From: Roseiflexus sp034432635
GTDB taxonomy: Bacteria; Chloroflexota; Chloroflexia; Chloroflexales; Roseiflexaceae
DNA length: 64,000 bases
NCBI GenBank assembly: GCA_034432635.1
Contig: DAOUBK010000045.1
Location: forward strand, 18,216 to 82,215
Reading direction: 5' to 3'
Shown: piece by piece, positions 54,693-62,714 of the stretch
Numbering within the stretch: the stretch's first letter is position 1
Layout of the letters: every line of letters starts with the position of its first letter
Position numbers and translations under genes: made by a program
The notes under the pieces: generated by a model
Told to the model about the DNA's origin: nothing
Seen by the model: only the letters and a program-made list of their open reading frames with translations
Databases searched by the model: none

Positions 54693-54915
54693 AGGTCACC
54701 TGCTGGAATGGAGAGGAAGCGGCACGTACTACACTGAGAAGTAGCATCATAGTGAAAGTATAACACGATGCTCCAACGCCGCGATCACGCAACACTTACA
54801 AATCGGTTACAGAAATCTCGCAATTTTATCTTCTTCCCGGTTAATCATACGTGTAGCAAGACGCGATGTTGCAATCACAGGGGGCAGCGCCAGATGTGAC
54901 AGTGAGCAACAGGAA

Positions 54916-54947
54916 CAAAAAAGGCAATCCTGACCGCCAGGACTGCC
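54916..54947 (-). terminator. Rho-independent terminator of the tRNA-Leu/Val/Phe operon
   Basis: Minus-strand stem GGCAGTCCTG/CAGGATTGCC (one G-T) with a 5-base loop, then TTTTTT. It begins 10 bp past the CCA of tRNA-Phe. Confidence 0.88.
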
Positions 54948-54957
54948 ATCGCAGGTG

Positions 54958-55033
54958 TGGTGCCAGGGACCGGGAACGATCCGGTGACCTCGTGTTTTTC
55001 AGACACGCGCTCTACCAACTGAGCTACCCTGGC
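54958..55033 (-). tRNA. tRNA-Phe (GAA)
   Basis: 76 nt with encoded CCA. Acceptor GCCAGGG/CCCTGGC, D arm TAGCTCAGTTGGTAGAGC, anticodon loop CTGAAAA on CGTGT/ACACG. Third gene of a three-tRNA operon. Confidence 0.96.
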
Positions 55034-55083
55034 GTGAGGTTAACAGATTTTCAATCTCTCCAGCAAGCACCGGCGCGCTTCCG

Positions 55084-55159
55084 TGGTGGGCGATGACGGA
55101 CTCGAACCGCCGACATCCTCGGTGTAAGCGAGGTGCTCTGCCAACTGAGCTAATCGCCC
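55084..55159 (-). tRNA. tRNA-Val (TAC)
   Basis: 76 nt with encoded CCA. Acceptor GGGCGAT/ATCGCCC, anticodon loop CTTACAC on CCTCG/CGAGG. It lies 1 bp from tRNA-Leu and 50 bp from tRNA-Phe. Confidence 0.96.
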
Positions 55160-55160
55160 C

Positions 55161-55249
55161 TGGTGCCGAGGAAGGGACTTGAACCCTTACGAACATTTCT
55201 GTTCACCAGGCCCTCAACCTGGCGCGTCTGCCAATTCCGCCACCTCGGC
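55161..55249 (-). tRNA. tRNA-Leu (GAG)
   Basis: 89 nt with encoded CCA and the long variable arm of class II tRNAs (GGTGAACAGAAATGTTCGT region). Acceptor GCCGAGG/CCTCGGC, anticodon loop TTGAGGG on CCAGG/CCTGG. First of the operon. Confidence 0.96.
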
Positions 55250-55260
55250 TTGCGCATGGC

Positions 55261-55289
55261 ATTATAGCCCTGTTAATACCGCTTGTCAA
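55261..55289 (-). promoter_or_regulatory. Perfect consensus promoter of the tRNA-Leu/Val/Phe operon
   Basis: TTGACA (55289-55284) and TATAAT (55266-55261) with an exact 17-bp spacer, 11 bp from tRNA-Leu. All 12 consensus bases match sigma-70/SigA. Confidence 0.92.
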
Positions 55290-55418
55290 CCGTAATTCTG
55301 TTCTGTTTTTCCGGATGCACTGTGCTCTTCCTCCATACTACCGGTGCATCTGCTATAATACCGTTTATTGTCGCGCTGCTGCCGCGGCAATACGTTTCCC
55401 TCAGGTGACGGGGCGGCG

Positions 55419-57560
55419 ATGAATATCCTGGTTGTACTCACCTACTATCATCCACACTGGACAGGATTGACTGTTCACGCCGTGCGTGTGGCAGAGCATC
55501 TGGCGGAACGCGGGCATCGAGTAACCGTGCTCACCACCAGGCACAGCCCTGAACTCGCACGCGACGAGATGATCAACGGCGTGCGCGTCGTGCGCCTCTG
55601 GCCCCTCACTCGCTTTAGCCGCGGCATGATCACCCCTGCATTTCCCTGGGCAGCGGCACAGTTGATCGCTGAGCACGATGTGGTACAGATCCACACGCCG
55701 CTTCCTGAAGCGCCAATTGTCGCCGCCCTCTGCCGCCTGCTCGGGCGTCCGTTGCTTATGACCCATCACGGCGATGTCGTGATGCCGGATAGCCTGACCG
55801 AGCAACTCGTCGAACGGGCTGCGTTCCATATCCTGCGCGCCGCCGCGTCCGCCGCTGATGGAATCACATCCTATAGCGAAGATTATGCCCGTCACTCGAA
55901 GTTGCTCTGGCCCTTTCGCAATAAACTCACCTGCATCTACCCGCCAGTGGAGTTTCCTGAGCCGGACCCGGCTGCCGCTGCTGCCTGGAAACGCGATCTT
56001 GGTCTCGATGGGAAGTGCCTGATCGGGTTTGCCGGGCGCTGGGTGAGCGAAAAGGGGTTTGACGATCTGCTGCGTGCGTTACCGCTCATTCGCGCCGAAC
56101 TTCCTGAAGCGCACCTGGTCTTCGCCGGTGAACGCAACGTCGTCTACGATGATTTTTATCGTGTCTGCCAGCCGCTGATCGAAACGCAACAGGAACACAT
56201 CACATTCCTCGGTCTGCTACGGGATCGCCGTCGCCTCGCTGACTTCTATGCCATGCTCGATCTGTTCGTGTTGCCCAGCCATACCGACATGATGGCGCTC
56301 ACGCAGGTCGAGGCAATGTTGTGCGGTACGCCGGTCGTTGCAACGGATATACCCGGTGCGCGCGTGGTGGTGCGCGAAACCGGTTTCGGACGCCTGGCGC
56401 CACCGTACAATCCGCCAGAACTTGCCCGTACTATCGTTGAGACGTTGCGCGACCGTGAACGGTATCGTCCAACTCCAGCCGGTGTGCGTCGCATTTTCAA
56501 TACCCGTCAGACGATTGACGCATATGAGCAACTGCTTGAGCAACTGGTGCGGACCCGGAGTCGCACCAACCTCTATACCCGCGCGAGCCGGCGCCTGGTG
56601 CGCAGTACGCTCCACATTATTGCCGCTGCACCGGTGACAGCAACCACAACGGCAATGCTTGCGCCTCCACTATCGCACCCAACCGCAGCGCCGTCCCATA
56701 CTGCGCTCTCTGCCGATGATCGCGCGATGCTCGAACGCCTGTTGCAAAATGAGGCGGATATGGCATACCGCCGCCGCGCGATAACCCTGCTGGAGTACCT
56801 GGAACTCCGCGATGGCGAGACGGTGCTCGACTGTGGATGTGGCATGGGGGTCTATCTGATGTTCATGGGGCGTTTGCGCCGTTTGAACCTGGTGGGCGTC
56901 GATGGCGACATGACACGCCTGCGCTGGGCGGAACGCGAACATGTCCCCGCCAGTCTTGCCGGGGTCGATATCCATCGTCTGCCGTTCGCCGATAACAGTT
57001 TCGATAAGGTGCTCATGTCAGAGGTGCTCGAACATCTCGCCGATGATCGCGGTGCGCTGCGCGAGGTTTTTCGCATCCTCAAGCCGGATGGTATCCTGGC
57101 GATCAGCGTGCCGCACGCCAGCTATCCGTTCTGGTGGGATCCGATCAACAAAACAATCGAAGCGCTGGGAGGACGACCGATCCAGAGTCCGGGACCGATC
57201 ACCGGCTTGTGGAGCAACCACTGGCGGTTGTACCGCCCTGACACGCTCCGCGACGTGGTTGCCAGCGCCGGGTTTTCCATCGAGGCGCTCGAAGAACAGA
57301 CCCATTATGCGTTTCCCTTTATTCACTTCATCGTGTACAGTATCGGCAAACCGCTGATTGAACACAATCTCCTGCCGCGTCGCCTCCGCGACAGCGCCGA
57401 TCGGTTCCGCGGCGAGCGCAACAGCGGCAGTCTGCTCAATCCGATCAATCTGGGTGTGCGGCTGTTTTGCATGGTGGATGCGCGCAACGATCATCTGCGC
57501 GGCGATGAGAAAACATTCGTCAGTATCGTTCTCAAGGCGCGGAAACCGTTCCGGTCGTAG
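55419..57560 (+). CDS. GT4 glycosyltransferase fused to a SAM methyltransferase
   Basis: 713 aa. Start at ATG 55419; a TATAAT at 55354-55359 lies upstream. Residues ~1-395 are a GT-B glycosyltransferase of family 4: NILVVLTYYHPHWTGLTVHA, GRWVSEKGFDDLLRALPLI, FVLPSHTDMMALTQVEAMLC and GTPVVATDIPGARVVV with the nucleotide-sugar EX7E-type region. A variable linker (~400-440) leads to a class I methyltransferase domain (~450-700): VLDCGCGMGVYLMFMGRL, LVGVDGDMTRLRWAE, DKVLMSEVLEHLADDRGALR. The fusion implies that one protein adds a sugar and methylates the sugar or its acceptor. It is followed by a GT39 gene, so envelope glycan or glycolipid synthesis is likely. Confidence 0.9.
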   Translation: MNILVVLTYYHPHWTGLTVHAVRVAEHLAERGHRVTVLTTRHSPELARDEMINGVRVVRLWPLTRFSRGMITPAFPWAAAQLIAEHDVVQIHTPLPEAPIVAALCRLLGRPLLMTHHGDVVMPDSLTEQLVERAAFHILRAAASAADGITSYSEDYARHSKLLWPFRNKLTCIYPPVEFPEPDPAAAAAWKRDLGLDGKCLIGFAGRWVSEKGFDDLLRALPLIRAELPEAHLVFAGERNVVYDDFYRVCQPLIETQQEHITFLGLLRDRRRLADFYAMLDLFVLPSHTDMMALTQVEAMLCGTPVVATDIPGARVVVRETGFGRLAPPYNPPELARTIVETLRDRERYRPTPAGVRRIFNTRQTIDAYEQLLEQLVRTRSRTNLYTRASRRLVRSTLHIIAAAPVTATTTAMLAPPLSHPTAAPSHTALSADDRAMLERLLQNEADMAYRRRAITLLEYLELRDGETVLDCGCGMGVYLMFMGRLRRLNLVGVDGDMTRLRWAEREHVPASLAGVDIHRLPFADNSFDKVLMSEVLEHLADDRGALREVFRILKPDGILAISVPHASYPFWWDPINKTIEALGGRPIQSPGPITGLWSNHWRLYRPDTLRDVVASAGFSIEALEEQTHYAFPFIHFIVYSIGKPLIEHNLLPRRLRDSADRFRGERNSGSLLNPINLGVRLFCMVDARNDHLRGDEKTFVSIVLKARKPFRS

Positions 57561-57671
57561 CGTTGTCAGTGCCTAGCGTCGCTGCCAGTTCGTATTGGCG
57601 CGACACCTGCCTGGATGGACGGTTGCTCTGCGCTCTTGAGTTCGGATAGACGCTTCCCGGCAAGGACGTGC

Positions 57672-59735
57672 ATGAAAAGCATCGCACCATTACAATCACC
57701 GGTCGAGGACGATGTCGTCGTATCCGAAAATAGTTCGCCATCCGCTGAACCCGCCTCGGACACCTTCGATACGCAACAACGCTCGTATGCCAGAATCAAT
57801 CTGTTCTCGCTGCTGCTGACCATCCTCACTCTGGCGGCGGTTGGTCAGTTTTTCCTGATCGGCACGCCGCCAAATCTGCTGGCAGGGGTGACGCTATTGA
57901 CCATCGCCGGGGGATTATTCGTTGTGCTACGGGCATGGATGCGCGATCCGCCACCGGATGACAACCTGTCGTCTGTAGCACGACTCGCCGGAGTCCTGGA
58001 TCGCCTCTCCCCGTTCTACCCACTGTTCGTGCTGGCACTGATGAGCAGCAGTATTGCATTCTGGTGCGCAGCCACACCGACACTACGCCCGGGACCTGCC
58101 CTGATCGCCTGGACGACGAGCATCGGTCTCTTTCTGGCCGGCACACGCTATATCGCCGCTCCTCGCACCGATCTGCCCGCAACAGCGCCGTGGACGCGGC
58201 GCGAGTTGCTGGCGCTTGTTGCGCTGACCCTGGCGGCGCTGGCGCTGCGGGTGACCATGCTCGCAACCATTCCGCAGAACTTTGGCGGTGATGAGGGCGA
58301 AATGGGCATGGAGGCGCGCAGTGTGCTGGAGGGACGCATCACCGATCCGTTCAGCACCGGATGGCTCTCGCACCCGACGCTCTGGTTCTTTCTTCAGGCG
58401 CTCTCACTGACAATTTTTGGCAATGATGTGTTTGGGCTGCGCATGCTGTCGGCGCTGATCGGGACGCTGACCGTCCCGATGCTGTATCTGCTGGCTCGTT
58501 CGCTATTCGAGCGGAATGTTGCTTTTGGCGCAGCAGCGCTGCTGGCGACGTATCACCTCCACATTCACTTCAGTCGTCTGGGGGTCAACAATATTGCCGA
58601 TCCGTTCCTGGCGCTGGCGGCATTTACTGCCTTTTTCTACGGCGTGCGGCGATTATCGCCCTTTGCCTTTGGACTGACCGGTGTTGTGTGCGGCATTGCC
58701 CAGCATTTTTACATGGGCTCGCGTCTGACACCGCTGCTGATAGCAGCGCTGGTCGTTCATCTGGCGCTCTGCGACCGGCAACGCTTCCGTGCAGTTGCGC
58801 CGCGTCTGCCGTTAATCCTTGCCGGATTCGGATTGGGGTTTAATCCGTTGATCGCCCATTTTATCGCCCAGCCTTCCGCTTTCACCGCACGTCTGGCGAT
58901 GGTCGGCGTGGTGCAGAGCGGCTGGCTGGAACAAAAACTGGCGGAAGGCGTCCCACTTTCCACGATCATCATCGATCAGGCGCGTCGGAGTTTTGGCGCC
59001 TATACCTTCATTCCCGACCACGCCGCATGGTACGATCCAGGCATCGCCCTGCTCGATCCCGTGTCGTCTGTGTTGCTGACGCTAGGCGTGGCACTCGCGC
59101 TGGTCAACTGGCGTCGCTCCGAATGGTTCCTGCCCATCGCCTGGTTGACCGGAGCTGCGATCCTGGGTGGCATGCTCCTGGTCAACACGCCCGAAAGCCC
59201 GCGCTACGTTACCACTACACCGGCGCTCTGCCTGCTCGTCATGCTCACCATTCAGCAGATAACCATCATGGCGCGGTGGGCGTTCCGCCTGACGCATACC
59301 AGACATATCCTGGTAAGCGCGGCGATCATCGCGCTTCTGGCAGGGTGGAGCATTAATTTTTACTTCTATGATTATACGCCCCGCCGCACCTATGGCTGGA
59401 CGAACACCGAAGTCGCCACGAAAGTGGCACATCTCATCAACGATCAGCCTGCGCCGGTATATGTGTACTTCTTCGCCCCACCGCGCGTGTATCTGGGGAA
59501 TGGCTCGATCCGGTTCATCGTTCGTGATCTTCAGGGGATGGACGTGATCGAACCGGTAACCGATCCGGAGCAGATCATGCCGCCGCCGGAAGAGCGGCGA
59601 CCGCTCTTCATCTTTCTGCCGGAGCGCGAAGCGGAACTGGCGGTAGTGGCGCAACGCTTCCCTGGCGGCACGACGTTGCGCTTCCAGGGCGAACGAGAGC
59701 CGGGCACGTTGTTTCTGGCGTATATGCCGCCGTGA
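57672..59735 (+). CDS. GT39/PMT-like polytopic glycosyltransferase
   Basis: 687 aa membrane protein. ATG 57672 has AAGGA upstream. A ~40-residue cytoplasmic tail precedes a dozen or so helices. The first periplasmic loop has FGGDEGEMGMEARSVLEGR, the acidic motif of GT39/ArnT enzymes that use polyprenyl-phosphate sugars. Further marks: STGWLSHPTLWFFLQALSLT and LLATYHLHIHFSRLGVNNIA. The C-terminal ~120 residues are a soluble outer domain (VYVYFFAPPRVYLGNGSIRF). Probably transfers a sugar to protein or lipid at the outer face. The deoxynucleoside kinase gene starts 15 bp downstream. Confidence 0.88.
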   Translation: MKSIAPLQSPVEDDVVVSENSSPSAEPASDTFDTQQRSYARINLFSLLLTILTLAAVGQFFLIGTPPNLLAGVTLLTIAGGLFVVLRAWMRDPPPDDNLSSVARLAGVLDRLSPFYPLFVLALMSSSIAFWCAATPTLRPGPALIAWTTSIGLFLAGTRYIAAPRTDLPATAPWTRRELLALVALTLAALALRVTMLATIPQNFGGDEGEMGMEARSVLEGRITDPFSTGWLSHPTLWFFLQALSLTIFGNDVFGLRMLSALIGTLTVPMLYLLARSLFERNVAFGAAALLATYHLHIHFSRLGVNNIADPFLALAAFTAFFYGVRRLSPFAFGLTGVVCGIAQHFYMGSRLTPLLIAALVVHLALCDRQRFRAVAPRLPLILAGFGLGFNPLIAHFIAQPSAFTARLAMVGVVQSGWLEQKLAEGVPLSTIIIDQARRSFGAYTFIPDHAAWYDPGIALLDPVSSVLLTLGVALALVNWRRSEWFLPIAWLTGAAILGGMLLVNTPESPRYVTTTPALCLLVMLTIQQITIMARWAFRLTHTRHILVSAAIIALLAGWSINFYFYDYTPRRTYGWTNTEVATKVAHLINDQPAPVYVYFFAPPRVYLGNGSIRFIVRDLQGMDVIEPVTDPEQIMPPPEERRPLFIFLPEREAELAVVAQRFPGGTTLRFQGEREPGTLFLAYMPP

Positions 59736-59750
59736 GAGTTGCGCTGGAGC

Positions 59751-60410
59751 ATGGCCGTGAGAAACGGACGTTACCACATCACCGTTGCCGGCAATATCGG
59801 CGTCGGCAAAAGCACGCTGGTCAGCATCCTGGCAGAAGAGTTCGACTGGCAGCCATACTACGAACTGGTTGCCGACCATCCGTATCTGGAAGATTACTAT
59901 CGCGATCGTGAACGCTGGGGATTTCACTCGCAGATCTGGTTTCTAACGCAACGTTACCAGCAGCACCTCGAGATCGCAGATACGCCGATCTCCGTGTGCC
60001 AGGACCGCAGCATCTACGAAGACTATGAGGTCTTCGTGAAGGGATTGCTGGAACAGCGCATCCTCAGTCACCGTGATTTTCGCACCTATCGACAGTTATT
60101 TCTGGCGCTGGTGCAGAGCATCGCACCGCCAACTCTGCTGATCCACCTCCACGCCAGCATCCCAACGCTGATCCGACGCATCAACGAACGCGCGCGACCC
60201 GCCGAGCGCGCCATTCCACCTGCGTATCTGGAACACCTCAACCGGCGCTACGACGAGTGGTTGCGACGATTCGAGCTGTGCCCGGTGCTCCGCATCGAAA
60301 CCGACGACCTCGATTTTGCCCACGACGCTGCTGCACGGCGCGAAGTGGTCGAGTTAATTGCGCAGACGCTAGGCATGCGTGGTATGGTGCAGGAACGCTT
60401 CGTTCCGTAA
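59751..60410 (+). CDS. Deoxynucleoside kinase
   Basis: 219 aa cytoplasmic kinase that phosphorylates deoxynucleosides for salvage. ATG 59751; P-loop GNIGVGKST at 14-22, then WGFHSQIWFLTQRYQQH, the CQDRSIYED (DRS) motif and an arginine-rich LID (RRINERARPAER). Pattern and length fit the dNK/dGK/dAK family. It is 15 bp from the GT39 gene but the link is probably only transcriptional. Confidence 0.92.
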   Translation: MAVRNGRYHITVAGNIGVGKSTLVSILAEEFDWQPYYELVADHPYLEDYYRDRERWGFHSQIWFLTQRYQQHLEIADTPISVCQDRSIYEDYEVFVKGLLEQRILSHRDFRTYRQLFLALVQSIAPPTLLIHLHASIPTLIRRINERARPAERAIPPAYLEHLNRRYDEWLRRFELCPVLRIETDDLDFAHDAAARREVVELIAQTLGMRGMVQERFVP

Positions 60411-60524
60411 CCATGTCATTTGTAATCTTTTCCTCATTATTTTATGTCGTGCTGCTGCTATAATGTGAATAGCGGCGCATATCATGCGCACGCTCCCGGT
60501 ACACAAACGACAAAGGCAGCGCTC

Positions 60525-62432
60525 ATGAAACCATACACCATCCACCTGCATTCTAGCATCATTCTCGACGCGCCTGTCGAACGTGTCTGGACTCTGCTCT
60601 CCGACACCGATCGCACCAACCGTATGGTTGGTCTGCCCGCCTTCGAACGAACCCAACCGGACCGCGACCTGGTACAGATCGTATACGGTCATTTTCTAGG
60701 CGTTCCGGTCAGCTGGCGCGAGCATCCCTTCGAATGGATCTTCGAGCAGCAGTTCTCGGTCGAACGCGAGTTTGAACCGCCGTTGCCGGTCGAACGCTTG
60801 CAGACGATAACCTGTTTCACACCGCTCCCTGAAGAACGCACGAAAGTCGATGTCGAAGTGCACATCGCGCCGCGCAACCTGGCTGGCGCGATCGGCGGGC
60901 GCCTGGTCATCGGGCAGCACATGTTGCGTCAGTTACGTCGCGCCTACCGTCGAACGGGCGACCTGCTCGCTGCATCGGAGCAGGTCGTTCTGCCGCCGGT
61001 TCGCAAACCGCGCGTCAATCTTCATCGTTTGCGCGTTGCAGCCGGGCGGTTGCACGCTTTTGGCATCCGCGCGGCGCTCATTGAGCGGCTCGTTTCTCAC
61101 ATCAAACATGTCGACGATCCGCAGGTTCTCAAGATGCGCGCGTTTGCGCTGGCTGATGCCTGGGGCGAGCCACGGATGGACGTGCTGCGCCTGTGCCTGT
61201 ATGCAACCCGCACCGGCTTGCTCGACCTGGAATGGGACGTTCTCTGTCCGAGTTGTCGCGGCGCAAGCCAGCGGGTGCGCTTCCTCAGCGATCTCGAACA
61301 CGACGCCTACTGTCCATCGTGTGATGTGCGCTACGACACCAACTTTGACGAATCGGTCGAGCTGCGTTTCAGTGTCAACCCGGACATCCGCGAGGCGGTC
61401 GATATGCCGTACTGCATTGGCGGACCGGCGAATACGCCGCATATTGTCGCGCAGATCGCGTTGCCCGCTCGTGGACGCCGCGAGGTTCGTCTGCGTCTCG
61501 CCCCCAACCGCTACCGCCTGCGCAGTCGCCAGATGACCGCACGGGCAATGCTCGATGTCCGCGATCACGCCGGATCATCAGCAGCGCGCGTCGTATTTGG
61601 CGACGGCGAAGCCATGATCGACCCGCCGGTCATCAGATCGGGTGAAACAACGATCACCATCGAAAATGCCACCGATACATCGGCGTTGCTCGTCATCGAG
61701 CAGAGCACCTGGAGCGAACAGGCGACCAGTGCCGCACTGGTGACGTCGCTTACCGAATTCCGCCAGTTGTTTTCGTCGGAGGCGCTTTCGCCGGGGGTTG
61801 GCCTCGCTATTCGCAGCCTGACCTTTCTGTTCAGCGACGTGAAGGGATCAACGGCTATCTATGAACAGATCGGTGATGTACCAGCCTATGCACGGGTACG
61901 CGACCACTTTGCCGTGATGAGCGCGATCATCGGCGCCCACAACGGCGCGCTTGTCAAAACGATCGGCGACGCAGTAATGGCAGTGTTTGCCTCAACCACA
62001 AGCGCCGTCGCTGCGGCATTGGAAATTCAGCGCGAATTTACGCTCGGCGAAATAGCCCGTGGCAATCCGGCGCTGCGGATCAAACTGGGGATGCACACCG
62101 GTCCATGTATCGCCGTCAATGCCAACAATCTTCTCGACTACTTCGGTTCGACGGTCAACATCGCAGCGCGGGTTCAAAATGAGAGCATCGGCGGCGACAT
62201 CGTGTTGACCGATGCGTTAATCGATGATCCTGCGGTACGCGCATTGCTGCAACAGGAAAAGGTCATCCTGGAACCGTTCGAGCGTGAATTGCGCGGTCTG
62301 TCACAACGGTTCCGCCTCACCCGCGTCTGGGTCACATCCCTAACGACGTCGGCAAAAGAACCCAAGTTATTGACAGAACTGCCAGACATGGCTACAATAC
62401 CACGGACTGCGGGGCGTGGCGCAGCCTGGTAG
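60525..62432 (+). CDS. SRPBCC-DUF5939-class III adenylate/guanylate cyclase
   Basis: 635 aa. ATG 60525. N-terminal SRPBCC-like ligand-binding domain (SSIILDAPVERVWTLLSDTD), then a DUF5939-like middle with two Cys pairs CPSC (residues ~245 and ~265) that could bind zinc. The C-terminal cyclase domain (~425-600) is catalytically complete: TFLFSDVKGSTAIYEQIGD with metal Asp, VKTIGDAVMAVFA with the second Asp, and FGSTVNIAARVQNES with the Asn/Arg transition-state pair. It should make cAMP or cGMP in response to a hydrophobic ligand. Its last codons and TAG stop lie inside the tRNA-Pro gene, and the tRNA promoter lies in its 3' end. Confidence 0.9.
   Translation: MKPYTIHLHSSIILDAPVERVWTLLSDTDRTNRMVGLPAFERTQPDRDLVQIVYGHFLGVPVSWREHPFEWIFEQQFSVEREFEPPLPVERLQTITCFTPLPEERTKVDVEVHIAPRNLAGAIGGRLVIGQHMLRQLRRAYRRTGDLLAASEQVVLPPVRKPRVNLHRLRVAAGRLHAFGIRAALIERLVSHIKHVDDPQVLKMRAFALADAWGEPRMDVLRLCLYATRTGLLDLEWDVLCPSCRGASQRVRFLSDLEHDAYCPSCDVRYDTNFDESVELRFSVNPDIREAVDMPYCIGGPANTPHIVAQIALPARGRREVRLRLAPNRYRLRSRQMTARAMLDVRDHAGSSAARVVFGDGEAMIDPPVIRSGETTITIENATDTSALLVIEQSTWSEQATSAALVTSLTEFRQLFSSEALSPGVGLAIRSLTFLFSDVKGSTAIYEQIGDVPAYARVRDHFAVMSAIIGAHNGALVKTIGDAVMAVFASTTSAVAAALEIQREFTLGEIARGNPALRIKLGMHTGPCIAVNANNLLDYFGSTVNIAARVQNESIGGDIVLTDALIDDPAVRALLQQEKVILEPFERELRGLSQRFRLTRVWVTSLTTSAKEPKLLTELPDMATIPRTAGRGAAW
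62370..62398 (+). promoter_or_regulatory. Promoter of tRNA-Pro, inside the cyclase CDS
   Basis: TTGACA (62370-62375) and TACAAT (62393-62398) with a 17-bp spacer, 11 bp before the tRNA. Confidence 0.82.
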
Positions 62433-62486
62433 CGCACCTGAATGGGGTTCAGGAGGTCGCTGGTTCAAATCCAGTCGCCCCGACCA
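62410..62486 (+). tRNA. tRNA-Pro (GGG)
   Basis: 77 nt with encoded CCA. Acceptor CGGGGCG/CGCCCCG, D arm TGGCGCAGCCTGGTAGCGCA, anticodon loop ATGGGGT on CCTGA/TCAGG, canonical T arm. Bases 62410-62432 are shared with the cyclase gene, whose stop TAG falls in the D loop. Confidence 0.96.
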
Positions 62487-62504
62487 TCCTGTCTCGCACA
62501 AGGT

Positions 62505-62544
62505 CACATAACGACATGCATACTCTGTTGCAGGTCGTTATGTG
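62505..62544 (+). terminator. Long hairpin downstream of tRNA-Pro
   Basis: Perfect 11-bp arms CACATAACGAC (62505-62515) and GTCGTTATGTG (62534-62544) with an 18-base loop, plus outer GCACAA/TTGTGC arms. It sits where a tRNA terminator would, but lacks a T-tract, so it may instead be a processing signal or repeat. Confidence 0.45.
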
Positions 62545-62566
62545 GTCAGTTGTTGTGCGCATCCTC

Positions 62567-62595
62567 TTGCATCACCTTGACGCTTGCGCTATAAT
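62567..62595 (+). promoter_or_regulatory. Promoter of the downstream TPR gene
   Basis: TTGCAT (62567-62572) and TATAAT (62590-62595) with a 17-bp spacer. Leader of about 110 nt to the ATG at 62715. Confidence 0.65.
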
Positions 62596-62714
62596 GCCTC
62601 TAGTTTTACGCATGAGGGGGTGCTGGTGCGCCCTGACACGTACAGTTTCTCATCGGGGCGTAAAAGATTACACGACACTGCCGTCGCTGCAGTTCGGGCG
62701 CCAGGAGGAATGGA

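Noticed and set aside
62581..62595. TTGACG as -35 of the TATAAT at 62590
   Set aside because: Spacing is only 7 bp; TTGCAT at 62567 has the right 17 bp.
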